In this document: in pieces, positions 7,389 to 14,297 of the stretch
Layout of the letters: each line of letters opens with the position of its first letter
Position numbering within the stretch: position 1 is the first letter of the stretch
Source of the DNA: JASHPR01 sp963808705
GTDB taxonomy: Bacteria; Actinomycetota; Actinomycetes; Streptosporangiales; Streptosporangiaceae
Length of the DNA stretch: 64,000 nt
Assembly (NCBI GenBank): GCA_963808705.1
Contig: CAWEHB010000016.1
Location: 186,001-250,000, forward strand
Direction: 5' to 3'
The notes under the pieces: generated by a model
What the model saw: the letters and a program-made list of their open reading frames with translations, nothing else
The model's database searches: none
Told to the model about the DNA's origin: nothing
Program-made: the position numbers and the translations under genes

Positions 7389-9137
7389 ATGGACCTGACA
7401 CAGTTCGAGACCGGCGGCGGGATCCGGGTGAGCCGCACCGCCGCCCCGTTCGACCCCGACCTGCTCGCGGGGATGACCCTGCAGGTCGAGGAGCGCCGGG
7501 GCGGGGTGCTCAGCTCGGGGATGGAGTACCCGGGCCGGTACAGCCGGTGGCACATGGCCTACGTCGACCCGTGCATCGAACTGATCGCGCGCGGCCGGCA
7601 GGTCACGGCGACCGCGCTGAACGGCCGCGGCCTGGTGCTGCTGCCGGTGATCAGTAAAGCGATGCGCAAGGCAGGAGTGCCGGATGCGAGGGTCGGCCAG
7701 AGGTCGGCCCGAGTGCAGGGGGTTGGGGAGGTGGGTGGGGGGACGGGGGCTCCGGGTGGCTTCCCCCCCCGGTCTGGGGGTCCGGGGGTTATCCCCCGGG
7801 ACAACACAGTCACCGTGATCATCCCGGTGGCCGGCGGCACGTTCACCGAGGAGCAGCGCAGCCGGCAGCCCACCGTGTTCTCCGCGCTGCGCGAGATCAT
7901 CGCGGCGTTCTCCGGCCCCGACCCGCACCTCGGCCTGTACGGCGCGCTCGGTTACGACCTGGCGTTCCAGTTCGAGCCGGTGCGGCAGCGGCACGCCCGG
8001 CCGGCCGGCCAGCGGGACCTGGTCCTGCACCTGCCGGACCAGATGTACGTGCTCGACCGCAAGCGGGAGATCGCGACCTGCTACAGCTACGACTTCGAGG
8101 TGGCCGGAGTCTCGACCGCCGGGCTGGCCCGCCAGACCACGCCGGGCCGCCGGCGCGAGAGTGAGGGGCGCCGGCCCGTTGCGGCTCCTGATCTTCCCGG
8201 CGACCCGCGGCCTGGGTCGTTCGCGCGCGTCGTGGAGCAGGCCCGGGAGCGCTTCGCCCGCGGCGACCTGTTCGAGGTGGTGCCGAGCCATGCGTTCCAC
8301 GGGGAGTGCGACTCGCCGGCCGCGTTCTACGAGCGGCTGCGGCAGCGCAACCCGGCGCCGTACGAGTTCTTCCTCAACCTGGGGGAGGACGAGTACCTGG
8401 TCGGGGCCTCGCCGGAGATGTACGTGCGGGTGACCGGCGACCGGGTGGAGACCTGCCCGATCGCCGGGACGATCGCCCGCGGCGCGGACCCGCTGGCCGA
8501 CGCCGAGAACATCCGCGCGCTGCTCACCTCGGTCAAGGACGAGTCCGAGCTGACCATGTGCACCGACGTCGACCGCAACGACAAGTCCCGGGTCTGCGAG
8601 CCGGGCAGCGTGCGGGTCATCGGCCGCCGCCAGATCGAGATCTACAGCCGGCTGATCCACACCGTGGACCACGTGGAGGGGCGGCTGCGGCCCGGCTTCG
8701 ACGCGCTGGACGCGTTCTTGACCCACATGTGGGCGGTGACCGTCACCGGCGCGCCCAAGACCTGGGCCATGCAGTTCATCGAGGACCATGAGGACGGCCC
8801 GCGGCGCTGGTACGGCGGCGCGGTCGGGATGATCGGGTTCGACGGCGGGATGAACACCGGGCTCACCCTGCGCACGGCGCACATCCGGGACGGCGTCGCC
8901 TCGGTGCGGGCCGGCGCGACGCTGCTGTTCGAGTCCGACCCGGCGGCAGAGGAGCGCGAGACCCAGCTGAAGGCCCGCGCGCTGCTGGAGACGCTCGGCG
9001 TGCCGCGGCAGGCGCCCGCCCCCGCGGAGCAGGCCGGGGCGGCGCCCGGGCCGGCCTGCGGGTGCTGCTGGTCGACCACCAGGACTCGTTCGTGCACACC
9101 CTGGCCGGCTACTTCCGCGAGGCCGGCGCGGACGTGA
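7389..9137 (+). CDS. trpE: anthranilate synthase, TrpE domain (frameshifted from TrpG domain)
   Basis: The protein converts chorismate to anthranilate, the first step of tryptophan synthesis. It belongs to the fused TrpE-TrpG type known from Streptomyces. Chorismate-binding motifs include HTVDHVEG and TGAPK in the C-terminal part. I start at ATG 7389, behind GCGAGGG, giving the expected MDLTQFET N-terminus; ATG 7368 is in frame upstream. Two oddities are visible. About 45 residues, rich in Gly and Pro and encoded by a G/C-run repeat near 7655-7810, are inserted where related proteins are continuous. Near 9040-9062 the glutaminase domain continues in another frame, consistent with one missing base, so this frame ends with about 25 nonsense residues at 9137. 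Confidence 0.85.
   Translation: MDLTQFETGGGIRVSRTAAPFDPDLLAGMTLQVEERRGGVLSSGMEYPGRYSRWHMAYVDPCIELIARGRQVTATALNGRGLVLLPVISKAMRKAGVPDARVGQRSARVQGVGEVGGGTGAPGGFPPRSGGPGVIPRDNTVTVIIPVAGGTFTEEQRSRQPTVFSALREIIAAFSGPDPHLGLYGALGYDLAFQFEPVRQRHARPAGQRDLVLHLPDQMYVLDRKREIATCYSYDFEVAGVSTAGLARQTTPGRRRESEGRRPVAAPDLPGDPRPGSFARVVEQARERFARGDLFEVVPSHAFHGECDSPAAFYERLRQRNPAPYEFFLNLGEDEYLVGASPEMYVRVTGDRVETCPIAGTIARGADPLADAENIRALLTSVKDESELTMCTDVDRNDKSRVCEPGSVRVIGRRQIEIYSRLIHTVDHVEGRLRPGFDALDAFLTHMWAVTVTGAPKTWAMQFIEDHEDGPRRWYGGAVGMIGFDGGMNTGLTLRTAHIRDGVASVRAGATLLFESDPAAEERETQLKARALLETLGVPRQAPAPAEQAGAAPGPACGCCWSTTRTRSCTPWPATSARPART
7755..7810 (+). repeat. G/C-run palindromic repeat inside trpE
   Basis: The segment contains runs of G and C with a 7-bp palindrome CCGGGGG-TTAT-CCCCCGG followed by GACAACAC. 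It encodes GGFPPRSGGPGVIPRDNT in frame. The same nucleotide and peptide motifs (GGSPPRDNT) occur in the tandem repeats at 24540-24695 and, in part, at 28527-28660 and 41070-41105. Confidence 0.7.
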
Positions 9138-9682
9138 CCACGCTGCGGGCCGGGTTCGACCCCGCGCGGCTCGAGGATTACCGGCCCGACCTGGTGGTGC
9201 TCTCGCCGGGGCCCGGCCGTCCGTCGGACTTCGGCTGCGACGGGCTGCTGGCCGCGCTGGACGAGCGGGAGATCGCCGCGTTCGGCGTGTGCCTGGGGCT
9301 GCAGGCGATGGTGGAGCACGCGGGCGGGCAGCTTGGCCTGCTGGCCACGCCCGCGCACGGCAAGCCCGGGTCGGTGCGGGTGCTGGGCGGCGCGGCGCGC
9401 TCCGGGCTGCTGGCCGGGCTGCCCGCGGAGTTCACCGCCGGGCGGTACCACTCGCTGCACGCGGTGCCGGCCGGGGTCCGGGGCGGGTTCTCGGTGACCG
9501 CGGTGACCCCGGACGGCGTGGTCATGGCGATCGAGGACGACGCGGCCGGCCGGTGGGGGGTGCAGTTCCACCCGGAGTCGATCCTGACCGCGTCCGGCCG
9601 CGCGGGCCACCAGGTGATCGCGAACGTGCTGCGGCTGGCCCGGGCCCGGTCGCGCGAGGCGGTCGTCACCACCGTCTCCTGA
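9062..9682 (+). CDS. trpG: anthranilate synthase glutaminase (TrpG) domain, out of frame with TrpE
   Basis: This 206-residue class I glutamine amidotransferase domain releases ammonia from glutamine for the TrpE reaction. It begins at LLVDHQDSFVHTL, contains the nucleophile motif FGVCLGLQ and the His/Glu motif FHPES, and is full length at the C-terminus. The conserved residues before the GTG (an Arg codon directly upstream in this frame) are still readable, and no Shine-Dalgarno sequence precedes the GTG. The natural reading is therefore the second half of a fused TrpEG enzyme joined by a lost base or by -1 frameshifting, not an independently started gene. Confidence 0.8.
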   Translation: MLLVDHQDSFVHTLAGYFREAGADVTTLRAGFDPARLEDYRPDLVVLSPGPGRPSDFGCDGLLAALDEREIAAFGVCLGLQAMVEHAGGQLGLLATPAHGKPGSVRVLGGAARSGLLAGLPAEFTAGRYHSLHAVPAGVRGGFSVTAVTPDGVVMAIEDDAAGRWGVQFHPESILTASGRAGHQVIANVLRLARARSREAVVTTVS

Positions 9683-9722
9683 GCGCCGCGGCTCCGCCCG
9701 GGGTGGGCAGCGGTTCGTAAGG

Positions 9723-9746
9723 GCACCGCCCGCGGGCGGCCGGTGC
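9723..9746. terminator. possible bidirectional hairpin terminator
   Basis: A compact GC-only inverted repeat (GCACCG at the left, CGGTGC at the right, with CGCCCGCGGGCG inside) fills the gap between the convergent trpG and hydrolase genes. There is no T tract, so its function is uncertain. Confidence 0.4.
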
Positions 9747-10583
9747 TCAGACGGGACGCTGCTGGAGCCAGCTCAGCACGTACTCGGCGATCTCGCGCCA
9801 GCCGTGGTCGATCGTGAGCGAGTGGCCCCGGTCCGCGAAGTCCCAGAAGTCCGTCACCGCGCGCGACTTGTGGTAGAGCTTGCGGGTGGCCATGCTGATG
9901 GCGGGCGGGACGGTGTGATCCTGCCCGCCCGCGGTCACCAGCAGCGGCCCGCGGTCCCGGTTGCCGGTGTCGACCTTGGCCGGCGAGTGCGGGGTGACGT
10001 TGGCCAGGGCGGCTTCGAACAGCGGCTTGCCCGGTGACGGGACGTTCCAGCGCTCGTAGAGCTCGGCCGACTCCTGCGCGGGCACGGCGTTACCGAAGCC
10101 GTACCGGAACTGGTCGGCGGTCAGCGATATCGCCTCGTGGCGGTTGGCCGGCTTGCGCAGCGCGATCGAGGCGACCCGCAGCGCCGACACCGGCAGGACC
10201 AGGACGCCCTTGATGGGCGCCGGATCGATCGCCACCGCGGCCGCGGCCAGGTCCTGCCCGAGCAGCCGCTGCGCGATGAGGCCGCCGAAGGAGTGGCCGA
10301 TGACGATCGGCGGGGCGTCCAGCCCCCGGATGATCTGCGCGTAGTGGCCGACCACGTCGTCGATGCCCTTGTCGGCGACTTGGCCGGGGTCGCGCCGGGT
10401 TTCCTCGACGGTGTCCGAGGTTCCCGGCCAGCCCGGTGCGATCGGCGCGTAGCCTGCCTCCCGGAAGAGGTCCACCCATGGTCCCCATGAGGTCGCGTGC
10501 AGCCAGAGGCCGTGGATGAACACGACGGGCCGGTTCGATGGGGAGCCTGGGGTGTCACCTTGGGTATCGCCTGGTTGCGTCAT
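9747..10583 (-). CDS. alpha/beta hydrolase
   Basis: This 278-residue alpha/beta-hydrolase-fold protein has the oxyanion segment VFIHGLWLHATSW near residue 21, the nucleophile elbow GHSFGG, an acid position in the GGQDHTVP region and a likely catalytic His in the ADRGHSLTID segment. The substrate is unknown; cytosolic esterase, lipase or haloalkane-type activities are all possible. GGGAG lies upstream of the ATG. It is convergent with trpEG and divergent from thyX. Confidence 0.85.
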   Translation of the reverse strand: MTQPGDTQGDTPGSPSNRPVVFIHGLWLHATSWGPWVDLFREAGYAPIAPGWPGTSDTVEETRRDPGQVADKGIDDVVGHYAQIIRGLDAPPIVIGHSFGGLIAQRLLGQDLAAAAVAIDPAPIKGVLVLPVSALRVASIALRKPANRHEAISLTADQFRYGFGNAVPAQESAELYERWNVPSPGKPLFEAALANVTPHSPAKVDTGNRDRGPLLVTAGGQDHTVPPAISMATRKLYHKSRAVTDFWDFADRGHSLTIDHGWREIAEYVLSWLQQRPV

Positions 10584-10778
10584 CTCGTGCTCTCCCGTCC
10601 GCTGTGCCGACGTGCCGTTCGAAGAGCTGACATCCCAAAGCCCTGCTTACCCCATCTTTTCTCACCAGTAACGAAGCCGCTACCCTGCAACGCGCGCGGA
10701 GCGGCCGGGAGGCAGGCGGCGGGACCGCCGGACGCCGCGGGTTGCGGCTGGTTGCGGCTGGATGTCACCGGTCCCCGG

Positions 10779-10784
10779 TAGTGT
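10779..10784 (+). promoter_or_regulatory. -10 box TAGTGT for a probably leaderless thyX mRNA
   Basis: TAGTGT ends eight bases before the thyX ATG and there is no Shine-Dalgarno sequence, so the transcript probably starts at or next to the start codon. The identical eight-base spacing is seen before speD and before the gene at 63386. Confidence 0.45.
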
Positions 10785-10792
10785 CCCGTGCC

Positions 10793-12688
10793 ATGAAGAG
10801 CGTGCAGCCCGAGGTGTTCCTCGTCGCCCGTCCCGAGATCGACTACGGCCAGCTGGCCGCGTACCTGAGCGAGGTCGGCGGCGAGAAGTGGCTGGAGAAG
10901 CTGGACCGCGGCGACCTGGACGACGCGCAGAATCTGGCCGAGTTCGCCGGAAAGATCTGCTACCGGGCCTGGGAGCCGGGGCTGAACCCGAACATCGTCC
11001 GGGTCCGCAGCGACCAGGAGAAGTACCTGCAGAACATCCTGTCCCAGGCGCACGGCTCGGTGCTGGAGCACGTCAGCTTCAGCTTCGTGCTGCACAACGT
11101 CAGCCGCGTCTGCTGCTACGACGATGAGACCGAGGTGCTAACCGCCGAGGGCTGGAAGCCATGGCCGAAGGTGGACGGCAACGAGGTCTTCGGCACCCTC
11201 AATCCCGCTACCGGAGAGCTTGAATATCAGGAGGCGACTGAGGTCTTCCATGCCGACTACGAAGGCCCCATGTATCGAGTGGTATCAGAGCAGGTGAACC
11301 TGCTGGTCACGCCGAATCACCGGATGTGGGTTCAGCGCCACGATACTCAGGCGGCGAGACGCGGTGAACAGAAGTTTGCCGTCGAGCCGGCCGAAAACCT
11401 TCTGCACGAGCGCGTCAAGTATCAGAAATGCGCGCATTGGGTTGGTCACTCTCCCGATCGCGTTGTGATTCCTGCGACTCAGCGCACTTACCAGCGCCGG
11501 GACCGCGACCGACCGGCCACACGTATCTATCCTGCCGTGTCATTCCCGCTAGAACCGTTCGCGAGGTTCCTTGGCTACTACCTCGCGGAAGGATCCGTCA
11601 ATGGGCACAACATATGCTTGGCGCAGAACCGGGGCCCGATCTTGGACCGTATGGCAGAGACGATCCGCTCCATGGGGCTGTCGGCTTATCTTCCGGCAAC
11701 TGGCAGCGGCGTGGTCCGTACCCAATGTACGCCGCTTCGCGACTTGCTTGCTTCGCTGGGTCATTCCTGTGAGAAGTATGTGCCAGCAATGGTCCATGGG
11801 TGGGCTCCGCCTGCGATCAGGATCTTCCTGGAGGCCATGATCGAGGGCGATGGCAATGTCCACCCGACCAATGGTCACCGGGTGATCTATACCGCATCAC
11901 GTGACATGGCGGACGACCTTCAAGTGCTAGCCATCAAGGCAGGCTGGTCAGCAAACATTCGGATCGATGACCGAACCGGGTTGCAGCGGACAATGCCGAA
12001 CGGTCAGCAGTTCCGGAATCTAGGACCGTGTTACATCGTCTCGATTGTGGCCCGCAGGCTCAGACCTCTGGTGAATCACAACCGCCATGAGCCAGGCAGG
12101 TTCAAAGACCAGGCTGGTAACAACGACGCATTGATCCACTACGAAGGCCAAGTGCATTGTGTCAAGGTGCCCAATGGCTTGTTGTTCGTCAGGCGCCACG
12201 GACTTCCAGTCGTATCAGGAAATACGCATGAACTAGTTAGGCATCGGCCGGGGACCGCTATCTCGCAGGAGTCGCTGCGGTTCGTGCGGCTCGCAGACAT
12301 CCCGTTCTGGTTCCCGGACTGGGCGCTGGCCGACGCCGAGCTGATGAAGCGGTCGACCGCCCTGCTGGAGCAGATGGAGGAGTTCCAGCGGTGGATGGCC
12401 GGGCACTTCGGGCTGGACGAGGAAGGCGTCCCGTTCCACGAGAAGAAGCACAAGACCTCGTTCATGCGCCGGTTCGCGCCGGACGGGGTGGCCACCGGCC
12501 TGCTGTGGACGGCGAACATCCGGACGCTGCGGCACACCATCGAGGCGCGGACCGATCCCGGCGCCGAGGAGGAGATCCGGCTCGTGTTCGGCCGCATCGG
12601 CGAGCTGATGCGGGCCGAGGCCCCGGCCCTGTTCGGCGACTACGAGATCTCCGACGGCGCGTGGATACCGAAGTGGCGCAAGGTGTGA
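10793..12688 (+). CDS. thyX: flavin-dependent thymidylate synthase ThyX containing an intein
   Basis: ThyX methylates dUMP to dTMP using methylenetetrahydrofolate, FAD and NADPH. The 631-residue precursor comprises N-extein 1-107, intein 108-477 and C-extein 478-631; after splicing ThyX would be 261 residues. The signature RHR-PGTAISQES is in the C-extein, and the intein sits directly before THELVRHR, in the most conserved and functionally critical part of the enzyme. Both halves otherwise match the family end to end. Start ATG 10793 gives MKSVQPEVF; an upstream in-frame start is less likely because the preceding residues are not family-like and a -10 box lies just upstream. Confidence 0.95.
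   Translation: MKSVQPEVFLVARPEIDYGQLAAYLSEVGGEKWLEKLDRGDLDDAQNLAEFAGKICYRAWEPGLNPNIVRVRSDQEKYLQNILSQAHGSVLEHVSFSFVLHNVSRVCCYDDETEVLTAEGWKPWPKVDGNEVFGTLNPATGELEYQEATEVFHADYEGPMYRVVSEQVNLLVTPNHRMWVQRHDTQAARRGEQKFAVEPAENLLHERVKYQKCAHWVGHSPDRVVIPATQRTYQRRDRDRPATRIYPAVSFPLEPFARFLGYYLAEGSVNGHNICLAQNRGPILDRMAETIRSMGLSAYLPATGSGVVRTQCTPLRDLLASLGHSCEKYVPAMVHGWAPPAIRIFLEAMIEGDGNVHPTNGHRVIYTASRDMADDLQVLAIKAGWSANIRIDDRTGLQRTMPNGQQFRNLGPCYIVSIVARRLRPLVNHNRHEPGRFKDQAGNNDALIHYEGQVHCVKVPNGLLFVRRHGLPVVSGNTHELVRHRPGTAISQESLRFVRLADIPFWFPDWALADAELMKRSTALLEQMEEFQRWMAGHFGLDEEGVPFHEKKHKTSFMRRFAPDGVATGLLWTANIRTLRHTIEARTDPGAEEEIRLVFGRIGELMRAEAPALFGDYEISDGAWIPKWRKV
11114..12223 (+). other. LAGLIDADG intein in ThyX (370 residues)
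   Basis: The intein begins with Cys (CYDDETEVLTAEGW, block A) after extein SRVC and ends ...PVVSGN before Thr (+1 nucleophile). Block B is visible as VTPNHRMWV and block F as VHCVKVPNGLLFV. Two dodecapeptide-like motifs, FLGYYLAEGS near residue 259 and FLEAMIEGDG near residue 344 of the precursor, indicate a DOD homing endonuclease domain. The penultimate residue is Gly rather than the usual His. Codon use is markedly less GC-rich than in the surrounding gene, supporting acquisition by transfer. Confidence 0.93.
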
Positions 12689-12701
12689 CAGTCTTTCGTC
12701 C

Positions 12702-13436
12702 GTGCCTGACATCTCGTACCCGGTAGGCGGCGGGACCGGGCGCGGATACCTGGCCATGCCGCTGGCCGTCGGCCCGGACGAGCCGGGCGATGCGGGCCGG
12801 CCGGGCCCGTGGCCCGGCGTCGTGGTGATCCACGAGGCGTTCGGGCTGAACGACGACGTCAGGGCGAAGGCGGATCAGTTCGCGGCGCACGGGTACCTCG
12901 CCCTCGCCCCCGACCTGTTCGACGGCAGGTCCTGGATTCGCTGCATACTCGGCGCGTTCCGCCAGCTCCGGGCCGGCTCCGGGCCGGCGTTTACGGCGCT
13001 GGAGGCGGCGCGGGGCTTCCTGGCGGCCCGCGACGACTGCACCGGGAAGACCGGCGTCATCGGGTTCTGCATGGGCGGGGGGTTCGCGCTGCTGTGCGCG
13101 CCCTCCGGCGGGTTCGCGGCGGCCTCGGTGAACTACGGCGAGGTGCCCCAGGACGCGGAGACCGCGCTGCGGGGCGCGTGCCCGATCGTCGGGAGTTACG
13201 GGGCCAGGGACGCTATGGGCACCAAGCACCCGGAACGGCTACAGCGTGCCCTCACCGCCTTGGAGATCCCACACGACGTGAAGGTATACCCGGGTTCCGG
13301 GCATCGCTTCCTGACCGAGACCTCAGGCGCGGGCGCGGTGCTGGCGAGGTTCGCCAGGATGGGGTACCAGGAGGCGGACGCGGCCGACACGTGGCAGCGG
13401 ATCTACGGCTTCTTCGGCGAGCACCTCGGCGCGTGA
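12702..13436 (+). CDS. dienelactone hydrolase family protein
   Basis: This is a 244-residue alpha/beta hydrolase of the dienelactone hydrolase family, which hydrolyses lactones or esters with a Cys-Asp-His triad. The nucleophile Cys is in GFCMGG (about residue 123), the acid lies in GARDAMG and the His in GSGHRFL. VVIHEAFGLND is the typical N-terminal family segment. The start is GTG 12702, 13 bases after the thyX stop, with no clear Shine-Dalgarno sequence. The natural substrate is unknown. Confidence 0.85.
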   Translation: MPDISYPVGGGTGRGYLAMPLAVGPDEPGDAGRPGPWPGVVVIHEAFGLNDDVRAKADQFAAHGYLALAPDLFDGRSWIRCILGAFRQLRAGSGPAFTALEAARGFLAARDDCTGKTGVIGFCMGGGFALLCAPSGGFAAASVNYGEVPQDAETALRGACPIVGSYGARDAMGTKHPERLQRALTALEIPHDVKVYPGSGHRFLTETSGAGAVLARFARMGYQEADAADTWQRIYGFFGEHLGA

Positions 13437-13520
13437 GGGCCAGCTTTGGCGGCCATCTCGACGCGTGATGGCTAGTTTCGGCCGGCGCCTCAGCGCGTGA
13501 CGGCCGGGCACCGCCGACGG
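13425..13520 (+). repeat. three imperfect ~32-bp tandem units at a gene end
   Basis: The end of the dienelactone hydrolase gene, including its stop codon (GCGCGTGAGGGCCAGCTTTG), is followed by two diverged copies of the same unit (CGCGTGATGGCTAGTTTCG, then CGCGTGACGGCCGGGC). This looks like a local duplication of the 3' end of the gene into the intergenic space. Confidence 0.55.
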
Positions 13521-13571
13521 CAACCGGCCATTTGCCCACGCCAGCGTCGCGGCGTGCACCATCATGGGGTC

Positions 13572-14294
13572 ATGACTCGCCCGCTCATCGGCATCACCAG
13601 CGAGATGGCCGCCGCAGGCTGGGGCGACCGCGTGCGGGAGGCCGTGCTGCTGCCGGCCAGCTACGCCTGGGCGCTGCAGCGGGCCGGTTGCGTCCCGGTG
13701 CTGCTCGTGCCCGCGCCGCACGGTGTCGCGGGCCTCGCAGCGCGGCTCGACGGGGTGGTGTTCTCCGACGGCGGCGGGGCTGGCGCGCGGCGCCACGGCG
13801 GGCCGCCGCGCGATGAGGCGCCCGAACCGGACCTGGCCCGGGAGGCCGCCGAGCTCGCACTGATGCGCGCGGTCATCGACGCCGGGCGCCCGGTGCTCGC
13901 GATCGGCCGCGGCATGTACCTGCTCAACGCGGTTCGGGGCGGGTCGGCGACCGAGCGCGAGCGCGATCCGGCCGGGCGGGGGGCCGATGACGGCCCGGCC
14001 CGGCAAGCCTCCCTCGAGGTGCGGATCAGCCCGGGCAGCAGGCTCGGCCGGCTGCTCGGCCCGAGCGTGACGGTGCCCGCCGCGCCGCAGCCCGACGGCC
14101 GCTACCGGGCGGTAGACCGTCTGGGCCGCGGACTGGAGGCGGTGGCCTGGGCCGACGATCAGGCCGTGGCCGCGGTCGAGCTGGCCGGGCACCCGTTCGC
14201 GATCGGGATGCAGTGGCACCCGGAGGAGGGCGAGGGCACCCGGCTGTTCGAGGAGTTCCGGGAGGCGGCCAGCGGCCGCGCGGCCGCGGCCTGA
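13572..14294 (+). CDS. class I glutamine amidotransferase-like protein lacking the catalytic Cys
   Basis: This 240-residue protein has the fold of PuuD-type gamma-glutamyl-gamma-aminobutyrate hydrolases: N-terminal PLIGITSEM, the VVFSDGGG segment, and the His-Glu motif MQWHPEE near the C-terminus. The nucleophile position, normally GICRGMQ, reads AIGRGMY with Gly112 in place of Cys, so hydrolase activity as known for the family is not expected. It may be a binding or regulatory pseudoenzyme. The start is ATG 13572, giving MTRPLIGITS. Confidence 0.8.
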   Translation: MTRPLIGITSEMAAAGWGDRVREAVLLPASYAWALQRAGCVPVLLVPAPHGVAGLAARLDGVVFSDGGGAGARRHGGPPRDEAPEPDLAREAAELALMRAVIDAGRPVLAIGRGMYLLNAVRGGSATERERDPAGRGADDGPARQASLEVRISPGSRLGRLLGPSVTVPAAPQPDGRYRAVDRLGRGLEAVAWADDQAVAAVELAGHPFAIGMQWHPEEGEGTRLFEEFREAASGRAAAA

Positions 14295-14297
14295 GAT

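Noticed and set aside
9062..9682. TrpG as an independently initiated gene
   Set aside because: No ribosome site is present, conserved residues extend upstream of the GTG in the same frame, and the family is usually fused to TrpE.
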